Shown here: positions 43,221 to 52,264 of the stretch, in pieces | How positions within the stretch are numbered: position 1 is the first letter of the stretch | How the letters are laid out: every line of letters starts with the position of its first letter | NCBI RefSeq assembly: GCF_008704395.1 | Contig: NZ_CP023695.1 | Coordinates: 558,001 to 622,000, forward strand | Origin: Streptomyces alboniger | Lineage (GTDB): Bacteria; Actinomycetota; Actinomycetes; Streptomycetales; Streptomycetaceae | Direction of reading: 5' to 3' | Length of the DNA: 64,000 bases | Program-made: the position numbers and the translations under genes | Notes under the pieces: generated by a model | What the model saw: only the letters and a program-made list of their open reading frames with translations | Told to the model about the DNA's origin: nothing | Databases searched by the model: none

Positions 43221-45116
43221 ATGCCCTCGATGCCGGTCAGCGGCGTCACTCCCGTGCCCGGAAGCGGCGACGGCGCCGACCTCGTCCTGCGCAACGCCAG
43301 GATCCACACCGGCGACCCGCTGCGCCCCGGCGCCACCGCCCTGGCCGTGCGCGCGGGCCGGATCACCGCCCTCGGCGACGACGGCGATATAGCCGCGTAT
43401 GTCGGACCTCGCACCCGCGTCGTCGACGCCCTCGGGTGCCGGGTGGTGCCCGGCCTGAACGACTCGCACCTGCACGTCATCCGTGGCGGGCTCAACTACG
43501 TGCTGGAGCTGCGCTGGGACGGCGTGACCTCGCTGCGCCAGGCGCTGGCGATGCTGCGCGAGCAGGCCGGCCGTACTCCGAAGGGCCAGTGGATCAGGGT
43601 GGTGGGCGGCTGGACGGCGGATCAGTTCGCCGAGCGGCGGATGCCGACCGCTGCCGAGCTCACCGCCGCCGCCCCCGACACCCCGGTGTTCGTGCTGCAC
43701 CTCTACCAGTCGGCGATCCTCAACCGGGCTGCCGTCCGCGCGGCTGGCTTCACCCGCGACACCCCCGACCCGCGCGGCGGCCAGATCGTGAGGGGCCGCG
43801 ACGGCGAGCCCAGTGGGGTGCTGCTGGCCGCACCGAGCGCACTGATCCTCTACTCCACCCTCGCCGCCGCCCCGACCCTGGACGAAGCCGACAAGCGGAC
43901 CTCCACCCGGCACTTCCTGCGCGAGCTGAACCGCTTCGGCCTCACCTCCGCCGTGGACGCCGCCGGCGGCGTCCAGAACTTCCCCGACAACTACGCCACC
44001 GTCGTCGAACTGGCCCGCGCGGGCGAGCTGAGTGTTCGGATCGGCTACCACCTCTTTCCGCAGACCGCCGGGCAGGAGCTAGCCGACCTGACGCGCTGGG
44101 TGGAGACGGTGCGGCCCGGGGACGGCGACGAGTGGCTGCGGCTCAACGGCGCCGGGGAGAACCTGACCTGGGCCGCGGCCGACTTCGAGAACTTCTCCGA
44201 GCCCAGGCCCGAACTGTCCGCCGGGTACGAGGGAGAGTTCGAGCAGGCCGTGAGGCTGCTGCTGGAGCACGGCTGGGGATTTCGGCTGCACGCCACCTAC
44301 GACCAGACGATCCGGCGTGACCTGGCCGTCTTCGAGAAGCTCGCCGCCGAGGGCCTGTTCCCCGGAGGCAACCGCTGGCTGTTCGATCACGCCGAGACGG
44401 TCACCCCCGGCAGCCTGGAGCGGATCGCCGCGCTCGGCGGCGCGATCAGCGTCCAGAACCGGATGTCCTTCCAGGGCAAGACGTTCGCCGACCGCTACGG
44501 CGCCGAGGCCGCGGCTCGCACCCCTCCACTCAAGGAGATGCTCGCCTGCGGCATCCCGCTGGCGGCCGGCACCGACGCCACCCGGGTCTCCTCCTACAAC
44601 CCGTGGGTCGCCCTGCACTGGCTGGTCACCGGACAGACGGTCGGCGACCTGTCCCTCTACCCGCCGGACCGGCTCATCTCCCGCGAGCGCGCCCTGGAGC
44701 TGTACACCCGCGGCGGAGCCAGGATCACCGGCGAGGACGACGTCAAGGGAGTGCTCAGGGAGGGCTGGTACGCCGACTTCGCCGTCCTCAGCCACGACTA
44801 CTTCGCCGTGCCGCAGGACGACATCGCGCACATCGAGGCCGTCCTGACCGTCGTCGGCGGCCGGATCGTCTACGCCGCCGGCGAGCACGAGGGCCTCGAC
44901 GAAGCCCTCCCGCCGCTCAGCCCGGCCTGGAGTCCGGTCGCGCACTTCGGCGGATACCAGGCCACCCCCGTGCCCTGGACGGCCGGCGTCCGCCAGGCCG
45001 ATCTGCTGGCGCAGGCGGTCGCCGCCGGCGAGGAACACCGCCAGTGGCGGGTCGCGCGCGGCCTCGCCGCCCCCGAGCAGGCGAGTGCCGCCCACGACCC
45101 GTGCTTCGGCCCCTGA
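43221..45116 (+). CDS. Amidohydrolase of the YtcJ type
   Basis: 631 residues, a TIM-barrel metal hydrolase. The metal-binding H-x-H is in 'NDSHLHVIRGG' (about 82-84). Further ligands are His in 'FRLHATYDQ' (about 357) and 'DHAETV' (about 390) and Asp in 'AGTDATRVSS' (about 453). The N- and C-terminal beta sandwich typical of imidazolonepropionase/YtcJ enzymes is present ('LRNARIHTGDP' and 'LREGWYADFAVLS'). The substrate is unknown, probably an amide or cyclic amide. It lies centrally in the hydrolase run. Confidence 0.9.
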   Translation: MPSMPVSGVTPVPGSGDGADLVLRNARIHTGDPLRPGATALAVRAGRITALGDDGDIAAYVGPRTRVVDALGCRVVPGLNDSHLHVIRGGLNYVLELRWDGVTSLRQALAMLREQAGRTPKGQWIRVVGGWTADQFAERRMPTAAELTAAAPDTPVFVLHLYQSAILNRAAVRAAGFTRDTPDPRGGQIVRGRDGEPSGVLLAAPSALILYSTLAAAPTLDEADKRTSTRHFLRELNRFGLTSAVDAAGGVQNFPDNYATVVELARAGELSVRIGYHLFPQTAGQELADLTRWVETVRPGDGDEWLRLNGAGENLTWAAADFENFSEPRPELSAGYEGEFEQAVRLLLEHGWGFRLHATYDQTIRRDLAVFEKLAAEGLFPGGNRWLFDHAETVTPGSLERIAALGGAISVQNRMSFQGKTFADRYGAEAAARTPPLKEMLACGIPLAAGTDATRVSSYNPWVALHWLVTGQTVGDLSLYPPDRLISRERALELYTRGGARITGEDDVKGVLREGWYADFAVLSHDYFAVPQDDIAHIEAVLTVVGGRIVYAAGEHEGLDEALPPLSPAWSPVAHFGGYQATPVPWTAGVRQADLLAQAVAAGEEHRQWRVARGLAAPEQASAAHDPCFGP

Positions 45117-45193
45117 CCCACCCCGGGATGGCAGCCCGTCCACCCCTCGCCGTTCCACCCCACACACCGCCCACCGTTCGGAAGGTACCCCTC

Positions 45194-45868
45194 GTGTCTG
45201 ACTTCAACTTCGACCTCGACGCCGTCTCCGCCGCGCCCAGCCGCGACCTGCTCACCCCCGACAACTCGATGATGCTGTTCGTCGACCACCAGCCGCAGAT
45301 GTTCTTCGGCGCCGCCAGCACCGACCGCGTCGCCGTCATCAACGCCACCGTCGGCCTGGCCAAGGCCGCCCGGGCGTTCGAGGTCCCCGTCGTCCTGTCC
45401 ACGGTCGCCGCCGCATCCTTCTCCGGCCCGATCCTGCCGCAGCTGCGCGAGGTCTTCCCCAAGCACGACATCGTCGACCGGACCTCCATGAACGCCTGGG
45501 AGGACCAGGCCCTGGTCGAAGCCGTCAAGGCGACCGGCCGGCACAAGATAGTCCTCAGCGGCCTGTGGACGGAGGTCTGCCTCGTCCTGCCCGCCCTCTC
45601 CGCCCTCAGCCAGGGCTACGAGGTGTACCTCGTCGCCGACGCCTCCGCCGGTGTCACCCCGGCCGCCCACGAGCACGCCCTCCAGCGGATGACCGCCGCC
45701 GGCGCCGTGCCCGTCACCTGGCTCCAGGTGCTCCTGGAACTGCAGCGCGACTGGGCACGCACCGACACCTACGCCGCCACCACCGACATCGTCAAGGAGC
45801 ACGGCGGTGCGTACGGCCTGGGCATCGTCTACGCCCACTCCATGATCGACCCGCACGCCGCCGGCTGA
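45194..45868 (+). CDS. Isochorismatase-family cysteine hydrolase (YcaC-like)
   Basis: 224 residues from a GTG at 45194 (GGAAGG nine bases upstream). The catalytic triad of the family is visible: Asp31 in 'LFVDHQPQM', a Lys in 'EVFPKHDIVDR' and the nucleophile Cys near 129 in 'LWTEVCLVLP'. The YcaC subgroup hydrolyses amides or carbamates and forms octamers. It follows the amidohydrolase, so sequential amide cleavages in one pathway are plausible. Confidence 0.9.
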   Translation: MSDFNFDLDAVSAAPSRDLLTPDNSMMLFVDHQPQMFFGAASTDRVAVINATVGLAKAARAFEVPVVLSTVAAASFSGPILPQLREVFPKHDIVDRTSMNAWEDQALVEAVKATGRHKIVLSGLWTEVCLVLPALSALSQGYEVYLVADASAGVTPAAHEHALQRMTAAGAVPVTWLQVLLELQRDWARTDTYAATTDIVKEHGGAYGLGIVYAHSMIDPHAAG

Positions 45869-45883
45869 CCGGCAACCCCGATC

Positions 45884-46426
45884 ATGGACACCGACACCGG
45901 CCTACTCCTCCTGCGCCTGCTGACGGGCCTGCTGATCGCCGCGCACGGCGTGCAGAAGGTCAGCTTCCTGCTGGGCGGCAGCGGCCTGGCGGGCGGCACC
46001 GAGGAGTTCCGGCACGACGGCTTCCGCGGCGGGGCACTCACCGCCATCGCCGCGGCAGCCAGCCAGATCGGCTCCGGCCTGCTGCTGGCCGCCGGAGCCC
46101 TCACCCCGCTCGCCGCCGCCGGGGCCATCGGCGTAATGACCGTCGCTCTCACCGTCAAGTGGCCCAACGGCCTGTGGGTGCAACACGACGGCTACGAGTA
46201 CCCCCTCGTCCTCATCGCCGTCGCCACCGCTCTCGCCCTCACCGGCCCCGGACGCCTCTCCGCCGACCACGCCCTGGGCCTGCCCCACTGGCCCGGCTGG
46301 TCCGCCGCGGCGGCACTGGCCTTCGGTGTGGCCGGCGGCCTCGCCGTCCGCGCCCTGCTGCACCACCCACCCCTACCCGCCCCCAGACACCGCCGACATC
46401 CCCGTGACCGCACCGGCGCCCGATAG
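45884..46426 (+). CDS. DoxX-family membrane protein
   Basis: 180 residues with four membrane helices; 'LLLRLLTGLLIAAHGVQKV' is the DoxX/DoxD signature with the conserved Arg and His-Gly. Family members are linked to quinone or thiosulfate metabolism and redox stress; the biochemical role here is unknown. It starts 15 bp after the isochorismatase stop and 36 bp precede the next hydrolase, so it belongs to the same operon. Confidence 0.88.
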   Translation: MDTDTGLLLLRLLTGLLIAAHGVQKVSFLLGGSGLAGGTEEFRHDGFRGGALTAIAAAASQIGSGLLLAAGALTPLAAAGAIGVMTVALTVKWPNGLWVQHDGYEYPLVLIAVATALALTGPGRLSADHALGLPHWPGWSAAAALAFGVAGGLAVRALLHHPPLPAPRHRRHPRDRTGAR

Positions 46427-46462
46427 CTCCACCGTGTCCCAGCCCCCGGAAGGACCCCGACC

Positions 46463-47314
46463 ATGACCGGCCGTCCACTGAGCCGACGCCGCACCCTGAA
46501 CTACGCCGCCGGCGCCGCGACAGCACTCACCGCCGCAGCAGCCACCCCGGCCACCGCCGCGCCTGCGCCCGCCGAGTCCGGCGCCCGGCCCGGCCAGCGC
46601 GGGACGGCGACCGTGGTCCTGGTCCACGGTGCATTCGCCGACGCCTCCAGCTGGACCCCCGTCACCGAACGGCTCCAGCACAGCGGCCACCCGGTCATCG
46701 CCGTCGCCAACCCGCTGCGCGGCCTCACCCACGACGCCGCCCAGGTGGCCGCCCGGCTCGCCGCCGTCCCCGGACCCGTGGTCCTGGTCGGCCACTCCTA
46801 CGGCGGGGCGGTCATCACCCAGGCCGCCGCCACCGCGCCCAATGTCAAAGCCCTCGTCTACGTGGCCGCGTTCATCCCCGACAACGGAGAAATCCTCGGC
46901 GAACTCGCCGCCCGGTTCCCCGGCTCCCAACTCGATGCCGCCCTCAGTCCCGTCCCCGTCCCCGGACCCGACGGCACCACCGCTGTCGACCTCTACATCC
47001 GCCCCGACCGATATCACGAGGTCTTCGCCCAGGACGTCCCGCGCTCCACCACCCGGGTACTGGCCTCGGGCCAACGCCCGCTCAGTGCGTCCGCGTTCAC
47101 CGACCGAGTGAGCGCCGCAGCCTGGCACACCGTCCCGTCGTGGACCCTGGTCACCACCCGGGACCGGGGCATCGTCCCCGAACTCCAGCACTTCCAGGCC
47201 GCCCGCGCCCGCTCCCGCACGGTCGAGGTACCCACCTCCCACCTGCCGATGCACGCCAGGCCAGACGCCGTCACCGCACTGATCCGCTCGGCCGCCCGGA
47301 CCGTCACCCCCTGA
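46463..47314 (+). CDS. Tat-exported alpha/beta hydrolase
   Basis: 283 residues. The N-terminus 'LSRRRTLNYAAGAATALTAA' is a twin-arginine signal with cleavage near residue 34 ('TAAPA'). The hydrolase domain has H-G-A-F-A-D near 54, the nucleophile in G-H-S-Y-G-G near 112, and the catalytic His in 'TSHLPMHA' near 262. This is the salicylate-esterase/hydroxynitrile-lyase-like branch. It would act outside the cytoplasm on a substrate of the pathway encoded by its neighbours. Confidence 0.9.
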   Translation: MTGRPLSRRRTLNYAAGAATALTAAAATPATAAPAPAESGARPGQRGTATVVLVHGAFADASSWTPVTERLQHSGHPVIAVANPLRGLTHDAAQVAARLAAVPGPVVLVGHSYGGAVITQAAATAPNVKALVYVAAFIPDNGEILGELAARFPGSQLDAALSPVPVPGPDGTTAVDLYIRPDRYHEVFAQDVPRSTTRVLASGQRPLSASAFTDRVSAAAWHTVPSWTLVTTRDRGIVPELQHFQAARARSRTVEVPTSHLPMHARPDAVTALIRSAARTVTP

Positions 47315-47336
47315 ACCCGCCCCCGAGGAGCCACCC

Positions 47337-48209
47337 GTGTCATCCCTCGAACCGACCGCGGCCTACGCACGCGACCTCACCCGCATCGAGACGGCCAACT
47401 CCTCCGGCCGCATCCCCGTCGTCTTCATCCACGGCCTGTGGCTGCTGCCCACCAGCTGGGCCCGCTGGGCCGCCGTCTTCGAGGAGGCAGGCTACGCGCC
47501 CCTCACCCCCGGCTGGCCCGACGACCCGCAGACCGTCGAGGAGGCCAACGCCCACCCCGAGGTCTTCGCCGGCAAGAGCGTCGGCCAGGTCGCCGACCAC
47601 TTCTGCGACCTCATCGGCAAGCTCGACCGCAAGCCCGTCGTCATCGGCCACTCCTTCGGCGGGCTGATCACCCAGATCACCGCCGGACGCGGCCTGGCCC
47701 GGGCATCGGTGGCCATCGACCCGGCACCCTTCCGCGGCGTCCTGCCACTGCCCCTGTCCTCACTGCGGGCCGCGAGCGCCGTCCTCGGCAACCCGGCCAA
47801 CTACCACCGGGCCGTCCCCCTGACCTACGAGCAGTTCCGCTACGCCTTCGCCAACGCCGTCAGCGGGGAAGAGGCCCGCGAGCTGTACGACACCTTCGCC
47901 GTCCCCGCCCCGGGAGAGCCCCTCTTCCAGGCCGCCGCGGCGAACGTGAACCCGTGGACCGAGGCCAAGGTCGACACCACCTCCGCCGACCGCGGACCGC
48001 TGCTGGTCATCTCCGGGGAGAAGGACCACACCGTCCCCTGGGCCATCGCCAACGCCTCCTACAAGAAGCAGGCCCACAACGAGCACGCCGTCACCGAGAT
48101 CACCGAGATCCCCGGCCGCGGCCACTCCCTGACCATCGACCACGGCTGGCGCGAGGTCGCCGACACCGCCCTGGCCTTCGTCCGTCGCTTCGCCGACCCC
48201 ACCTCCTAG
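47337..48209 (+). CDS. Alpha/beta hydrolase, cytoplasmic
   Basis: 290 residues from a GTG at 47337. The oxyanion region is 'FIHGLWLLPTSW' (about 30-41) and the nucleophile is in G-H-S-F-G-G near 104-109. The catalytic Asp is in 'SGEKDHTVP' near 226 and His in 'GRGHSLTID' near 262. No signal peptide. It is the last gene of the hydrolase run, 22 bp after the exported hydrolase, and is followed by 232 bp without a clear terminator. Confidence 0.9.
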   Translation: MSSLEPTAAYARDLTRIETANSSGRIPVVFIHGLWLLPTSWARWAAVFEEAGYAPLTPGWPDDPQTVEEANAHPEVFAGKSVGQVADHFCDLIGKLDRKPVVIGHSFGGLITQITAGRGLARASVAIDPAPFRGVLPLPLSSLRAASAVLGNPANYHRAVPLTYEQFRYAFANAVSGEEARELYDTFAVPAPGEPLFQAAAANVNPWTEAKVDTTSADRGPLLVISGEKDHTVPWAIANASYKKQAHNEHAVTEITEIPGRGHSLTIDHGWREVADTALAFVRRFADPTS

Positions 48210-48441
48210 AACACGACCGGGAGCTGCCGCCGGCGTCCGGGACCTGACCGCTCCCCGCGTCCGACCTCGAACCGGAGCACAGGCAGCACAGCCGAGCGGC
48301 GCGTCCGACAGGCCGGACCGGCCCACGACGAGCGCAGACAGGCCACGCCCGGTAGTCCGGCCAGGGAGCACCGCTCGCCAGGCAGCCCCGCCCGCAGCCG
48401 CTGACCAGATCCATACCCACGGACAGAACAAGGAGCATCAC

Positions 48442-49350
48442 ATGATCATCGCCAGACTGTGCCGACGGGGGGCCCGGCATACTGCCGGCCTCCTGGTGAC
48501 ATTCGCCATGTCGATCGCAATGCTGGGCGCGTCCGTACCCACCGCCCACGCCGACCCTACCCAGCCGCTCACGGTCGTCGACTGGGACATCACCGGTCTC
48601 GAGCATGGCGGCCAAGGGCACCACGACCGGTACTGGAACGTCATCGACCAGATTCACCGCATCAGCGGCCACGACTTCTACCAGGTCCTGGACGAGACCA
48701 CGACGACCCCCAACCGGCTGATCCAGGTCCGGGTGAACTACGCCGGGCAGCACGCCGTATCCCTGTACTTCTGGGCCAACACCCTCTATCTCGCCGGCTT
48801 CTACCAGCCCGGTCAGTCCAACGGCACGGGCAACCGCCACTACGTGTTCCCCGACGGCTACCCCGCCGCCTTCGACAGCGTCCTGGGAGTACGGGCCTTC
48901 CACCTGCCATGGAACGGCAGCTACGCCAACCTGCCGGACGGCGGCGCCCGGGCGGAGCGACAGCTCACTCCCCAGAACCTTCAGAACGGACTGCTCACCC
49001 TGCGCAGGACACAGGAGCTGCTCGGCTCTGAAGCCGGCACCCGCACCGTCGGCTCGTACCTCGTCGACATCATCGGTGCGACCGCCGAAGCCGCCCGCTT
49101 CGGCTACATCTTCGACGTGGTGCGCCAGAACATCAGGAGCAACACGTCGACGGCGATCGGCCCCTTCGGCGTGGCCTTGGAGCAGAGCTGGAGCAACCTC
49201 TCCACCTGGGTGTACGAGAGGCTCGCCAACCCCTCCGGCCCCGGGTTCACCATCGGCTCCCAGAACTACAGCCGGTACTACCCAAGCGTGGCGGCACTGA
49301 TCGCCAACCTGGGGTACATCGAACTCAACGGGTACAAACGGAGGCGCTGA
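48442..49350 (+). CDS. Secreted ribosome-inactivating protein (rRNA N-glycosylase)
   Basis: 302 residues. A Sec signal peptide ends near residue 37 ('TAHA'). The mature protein shows the RIP fold: 'RLIQVRVNYAGQHAVSLYFW', then 'TLYLAGFYQ', which carries the active-site Tyr. The catalytic E-A-A-R-F is at 216-220 (E216, R219) and Trp is in 'LEQSWSNLS' near 249. RIPs remove one adenine from the sarcin-ricin loop of large-subunit rRNA, stopping translation. They are common in plants and rare in bacteria; Streptomyces homologues are known. AAGGAG lies six bases before the ATG. It is probably transcribed separately from the hydrolase run 232 bp upstream, and no immunity gene is evident. Confidence 0.9.
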   Translation: MIIARLCRRGARHTAGLLVTFAMSIAMLGASVPTAHADPTQPLTVVDWDITGLEHGGQGHHDRYWNVIDQIHRISGHDFYQVLDETTTTPNRLIQVRVNYAGQHAVSLYFWANTLYLAGFYQPGQSNGTGNRHYVFPDGYPAAFDSVLGVRAFHLPWNGSYANLPDGGARAERQLTPQNLQNGLLTLRRTQELLGSEAGTRTVGSYLVDIIGATAEAARFGYIFDVVRQNIRSNTSTAIGPFGVALEQSWSNLSTWVYERLANPSGPGFTIGSQNYSRYYPSVAALIANLGYIELNGYKRRR

Positions 49351-49440
49351 CGCAGCAGGCGACCAGCACTCCCAGCCTGCGCGCCACCGGCTCGCCGACC
49401 CGGCGGCGCGCGGGTACGGGACCGGTCCCGACCGCCACCG

Positions 49441-50466
49441 TCAGCCAGAGGACTCATCGCTCCGTGGCCTTGACGTTATGCCGGCCGACCCGACCGGGCT
49501 CTCACGGCTGACGGCGTGCAGATCCCGCCAGTCCCTGGGGGTGAGGCCGAAGGCTTGTTTGAAGGTGCGGCTGAAATGGGCGCCATTCGGGAAGCCCCAC
49601 CGGTACCCGACTGAGGCGATCGGCCGGTGGCGTGCCGACGCGGACGCGAGTTCCTCACGACAGCGTTCGAGCCGCTGCGACCGGATGCACTCACCCAGGT
49701 GCACACCGTTTCGGGACAGGATCTTGTACAGCTGGCGAAGCGAGATGTGGTGGTGGGCCGCGACACGAGCCGGCGTCAGGTCGTGATCGCCGAGGTGGGT
49801 CCGGACAAAGTCCATGACCCGCAGACACAGGGTCTCGTCCGCAGCCTGGAACGCTGTGCGGTGATCACCGAGCCGAGCTGCGATGAGAGCACGCAGCAAC
49901 TCGATGCTCGGCCTGCCAGCCGCCTCCAAGCCGGGGGTGGGAGACGCCGCAGACCGGGCCTGCCGGCGGGCGATCCGCCGCAGGTACGTGGCGGTGAGAT
50001 CGGACAGGGGGTCCCGGTGACTGAACGGCACTGCTGTCGCAAGCTTCAACAGCCTTTCAGATAGGGCGAGTTCGGCGCGCGGGACGCGGAAGTAGTGCTG
50101 ATGGATCCCGTCTCTGTTCAGGAGTGTGTAGGGGCGGGTGGTGTCGTACAGCGCTAGGTCGCCGGGACGCAGCACAGCCTCCCTGTCGTCCTGCACGACC
50201 ATGCTGCTGCCGGTGACCTGCAGCCCGACGAACACGCTCGGCTCCATGTCGTCCCGGGCAAGTGCGGGAGTACGCCGGACGATGGTGGCGTTGGCGCGTA
50301 CCGAGCAGACAGTCAACGGCCCGACACGGCTGATCACCCCCGAGGTGCGGATGAGCCGCGGGTCGGGCTGATGAGTGATCTCCACCCGCACGACACTGCT
50401 CCAGATCACCTCGCGAATCGCCTCAGCCCGCTCGCCAGGCGCCATGACCGTACTGTCAATCAACAC
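49441..50466 (-). CDS. AraC-family transcriptional regulator 2
   Basis: 341 residues from a GTG at 50466 (GGGAGGTGAT upstream). The C-terminus has two HTH units ('RVAAHHHISLRQLYKILSR' and 'GYRWGFPNGAHFSRTFKQ'), and the N-terminal 200 residues are an AraC_binding_2 sensor ('VFVGLQVTGSSMVVQDDRE', 'RPGDLALYDTTRP'). It is convergent with the RIP gene and is similar in design to regulator 1 at the other end of the island, but the two are not close copies. It may respond to the same family of small molecules. Confidence 0.92.
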   Translation of the reverse strand: MLIDSTVMAPGERAEAIREVIWSSVVRVEITHQPDPRLIRTSGVISRVGPLTVCSVRANATIVRRTPALARDDMEPSVFVGLQVTGSSMVVQDDREAVLRPGDLALYDTTRPYTLLNRDGIHQHYFRVPRAELALSERLLKLATAVPFSHRDPLSDLTATYLRRIARRQARSAASPTPGLEAAGRPSIELLRALIAARLGDHRTAFQAADETLCLRVMDFVRTHLGDHDLTPARVAAHHHISLRQLYKILSRNGVHLGECIRSQRLERCREELASASARHRPIASVGYRWGFPNGAHFSRTFKQAFGLTPRDWRDLHAVSRESPVGSAGITSRPRSDESSG

Positions 50467-50654
50467 CTGCTGATCACCTCCCCCGAGCACCACTCGACAA
50501 ACAGGCGCCCAAGCAAAGTCAAACGGGTGGCAGCACCGGTGACAAGGCAGGACCGGACTGAACGATCTAGCGAGAATCCGGTCGAGGGTCCCGCGCTTGC
50601 GATCTCGGTCGTCAGGATGACTGGGTGTGTGCTGGTCCTTCCTGGAGACCTGTA

Positions 50655-50875
50655 GGTGCAGGTGGCCCCGTTGCCGCCGCCTGCTCCCGAAAGACTCAAA
50701 CCATTCCGGGCGGCGCTCGGCAGCATCATGTACGCCTCGCGAACCGGTCTTCCCTGGCGCGATGTCCGGGCCGAGACCGTGGGCCGCTCCGGCGTCACGG
50801 CCTGGCGTCGGCTGCAGGGCCGGACGTACGCCTCCACCGTCTACGAATCTCATTCGAAACGATCAGTAAGGCCCG
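50655..50875 (+). pseudogene. IS5-family transposase N-terminal fragment
   Basis: The frame reads 'PPPAPERLKPFRAALGSIMY', 'GLPWRDVRAETVGRSG' and 'VTAWRRLQGRTYAS', then loses similarity. It corresponds to the same DUF4096-type domain as the fragment at 39752-40041, in the opposite orientation and from a different copy. The catalytic part is absent. Confidence 0.7.
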
Positions 50876-51024
50876 CGAGTTCACAGATGGCCAGGATGGC
50901 TATGCGGCACAACGGCGGCTCTAGCGGCAGCTGCCGGCGCACCTGCGGAACGATCCGCTGCGCTGACACACCTCATTCGGGCACTGAAGCCGAGGGAGCG
51001 GAGGGCCCCTCGGCACCTAGCACA

Positions 51025-51053
51025 GGATCCCCGGTTAGCGAAACCGGGGATCC
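51025..51053. repeat. Dispersed palindromic repeat, copy 2
   Basis: GGATCCCCGGTT and AACCGGGGATCC form a perfect 12-bp stem around the loop AGCGA, the reverse complement of the loop in copy 1 (23047-23075). It sits 115 bp from the end of the nuclease gene. Confidence 0.75.
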
Positions 51054-51167
51054 TCCGCACCATTAGTGGTCCACCGCCATTCCCTGCCCATCACGTCGAA
51101 AGGCAGCGTCACGACGACAGCCCACAACTCCACACTCCGCTTGGGCCGATGCCGTAGCGGGGGATCT

Positions 51168-52055
51168 CTATGCCGCGGCGTAGCTGAGGCGGAGAAGGTC
51201 TCCGGCGCGCTCCAGGTCGCGCTCCGTACGCAGTTGCAGTTCCAAGTCACCCGTGCCGTGGTGGCCGAGCCCCGTTACATCCCGGGTGAAGCCGGGAACA
51301 AGGTCGACCTCGTTCGGGTCGGCCTTGAGGTAGACGAGGAGCTTGGTCTGCTGGGGCGGGCAGACGCTGGCGAAGTTCCGCAGCCGCCGGTAGGCGCGGT
51401 ACTGCTTGCGCTGCACCCGGGTCACACCGTCCCCGAGTCCGACCAGGACCTCGTCGACCGCCTGGGCCAGCTCAGCCATCGCACCGTCCCGCTCCCGGAC
51501 CGGCGCCCCGGCCGCTCGTCGGCGCACCCGCTTGGCCTGAGCCGAGTGACCCGTGACGGAGGCTACGGTCTCCAGGCCGAAGTGGTCGCTGCCGAAGTAG
51601 CGGTAGCGGACCAGGTCGATCGAGCGCCGGTGCTCTCGTACGGCGTGCGCGTCGTAGCGGGTGAAGTCGCTGGCAACGCAGATCAGCCGGGGTGCGCTCC
51701 ACAGGATCTGGGACGCGGCCGTCACCCCGAGCCGGTCGCGGACCAGGTTCCGGAAGGCGTCCTTGTGGTTCGTCAGCCAGGCCATGTAGTAGAGGCCCTG
51801 ATTGATCACGCCGGCGTTGGTGCCGCGCTTGTACTCGACGATCACGGGCGCGCCGTTCTCATCGAGACCCAGCGAGTCGATCCGCCCGCCGTCGACACAG
51901 TCGATGACGAACTCGCTCGCCAGGAAGGTGACGCCCAGCATCGTCTCCATGTGGGCCTCGACGAGGTCCTGCACATCCGCCTCGACCGCAGCCAGCCGCG
52001 GCGTGACCTCGGTCATGCCGCTATTTGTCGTGTGGAACAGCTTCAGGCCCGACAC
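51168..52055 (-). CDS. PD-(D/E)XK nuclease-like protein with a DUF5655 C-terminus
   Basis: 295 residues from a GTG at 52055 (GAGGAGGGGAAG immediately upstream). The restriction-endonuclease fold signature is visible at about residues 45-78: Glu in 'LASEFVID', Asp in 'GRIDSLGLD', and E-Y-K in 'PVIVEYKRG'. The C-terminal 'LLVYLKADPNEVDL' and 'GHHGTGDLELQLR' match DUF5655, a transport/recognition-like domain often paired with DUF91-type nucleases. The likely role is DNA cleavage or repair; the target is unknown. It lies next to tRNA-Arg at the border of the CRISPR region. Confidence 0.8.
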   Translation of the reverse strand: MSGLKLFHTTNSGMTEVTPRLAAVEADVQDLVEAHMETMLGVTFLASEFVIDCVDGGRIDSLGLDENGAPVIVEYKRGTNAGVINQGLYYMAWLTNHKDAFRNLVRDRLGVTAASQILWSAPRLICVASDFTRYDAHAVREHRRSIDLVRYRYFGSDHFGLETVASVTGHSAQAKRVRRRAAGAPVRERDGAMAELAQAVDEVLVGLGDGVTRVQRKQYRAYRRLRNFASVCPPQQTKLLVYLKADPNEVDLVPGFTRDVTGLGHHGTGDLELQLRTERDLERAGDLLRLSYAAA

Positions 52056-52264
52056 CTTCCCCTCCTCGGCTCGGAGATCACCAACGCCGATAGGGTGCAG
52101 GTTGTTTCCGCGAGAGGCTTCGGAGCCGTGAAGATAGTGTGAGACCCTACATACGGCCTGGCTGGAGGCAGCTCGCGTCCCCCAGCCACCAGGGATCTAC
52201 GATTCCCCCATGTGTCCCCCGCGCCCTGGGGGACAGGGCCAGGAAGCTGCGTTTTCGCAGGTCA

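Larger units (their letters stand above)
50467..51167. other. Mobile-element debris between AraC regulator 2 and the nuclease gene
   Basis: 700 bp with no intact gene. It includes an IS5-family transposase fragment (50655-50875) and the second copy of the dispersed palindrome (51025-51053). The stretch next to regulator 2 (50467-50640) holds its promoter; no dyad is obvious. Confidence 0.5.
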
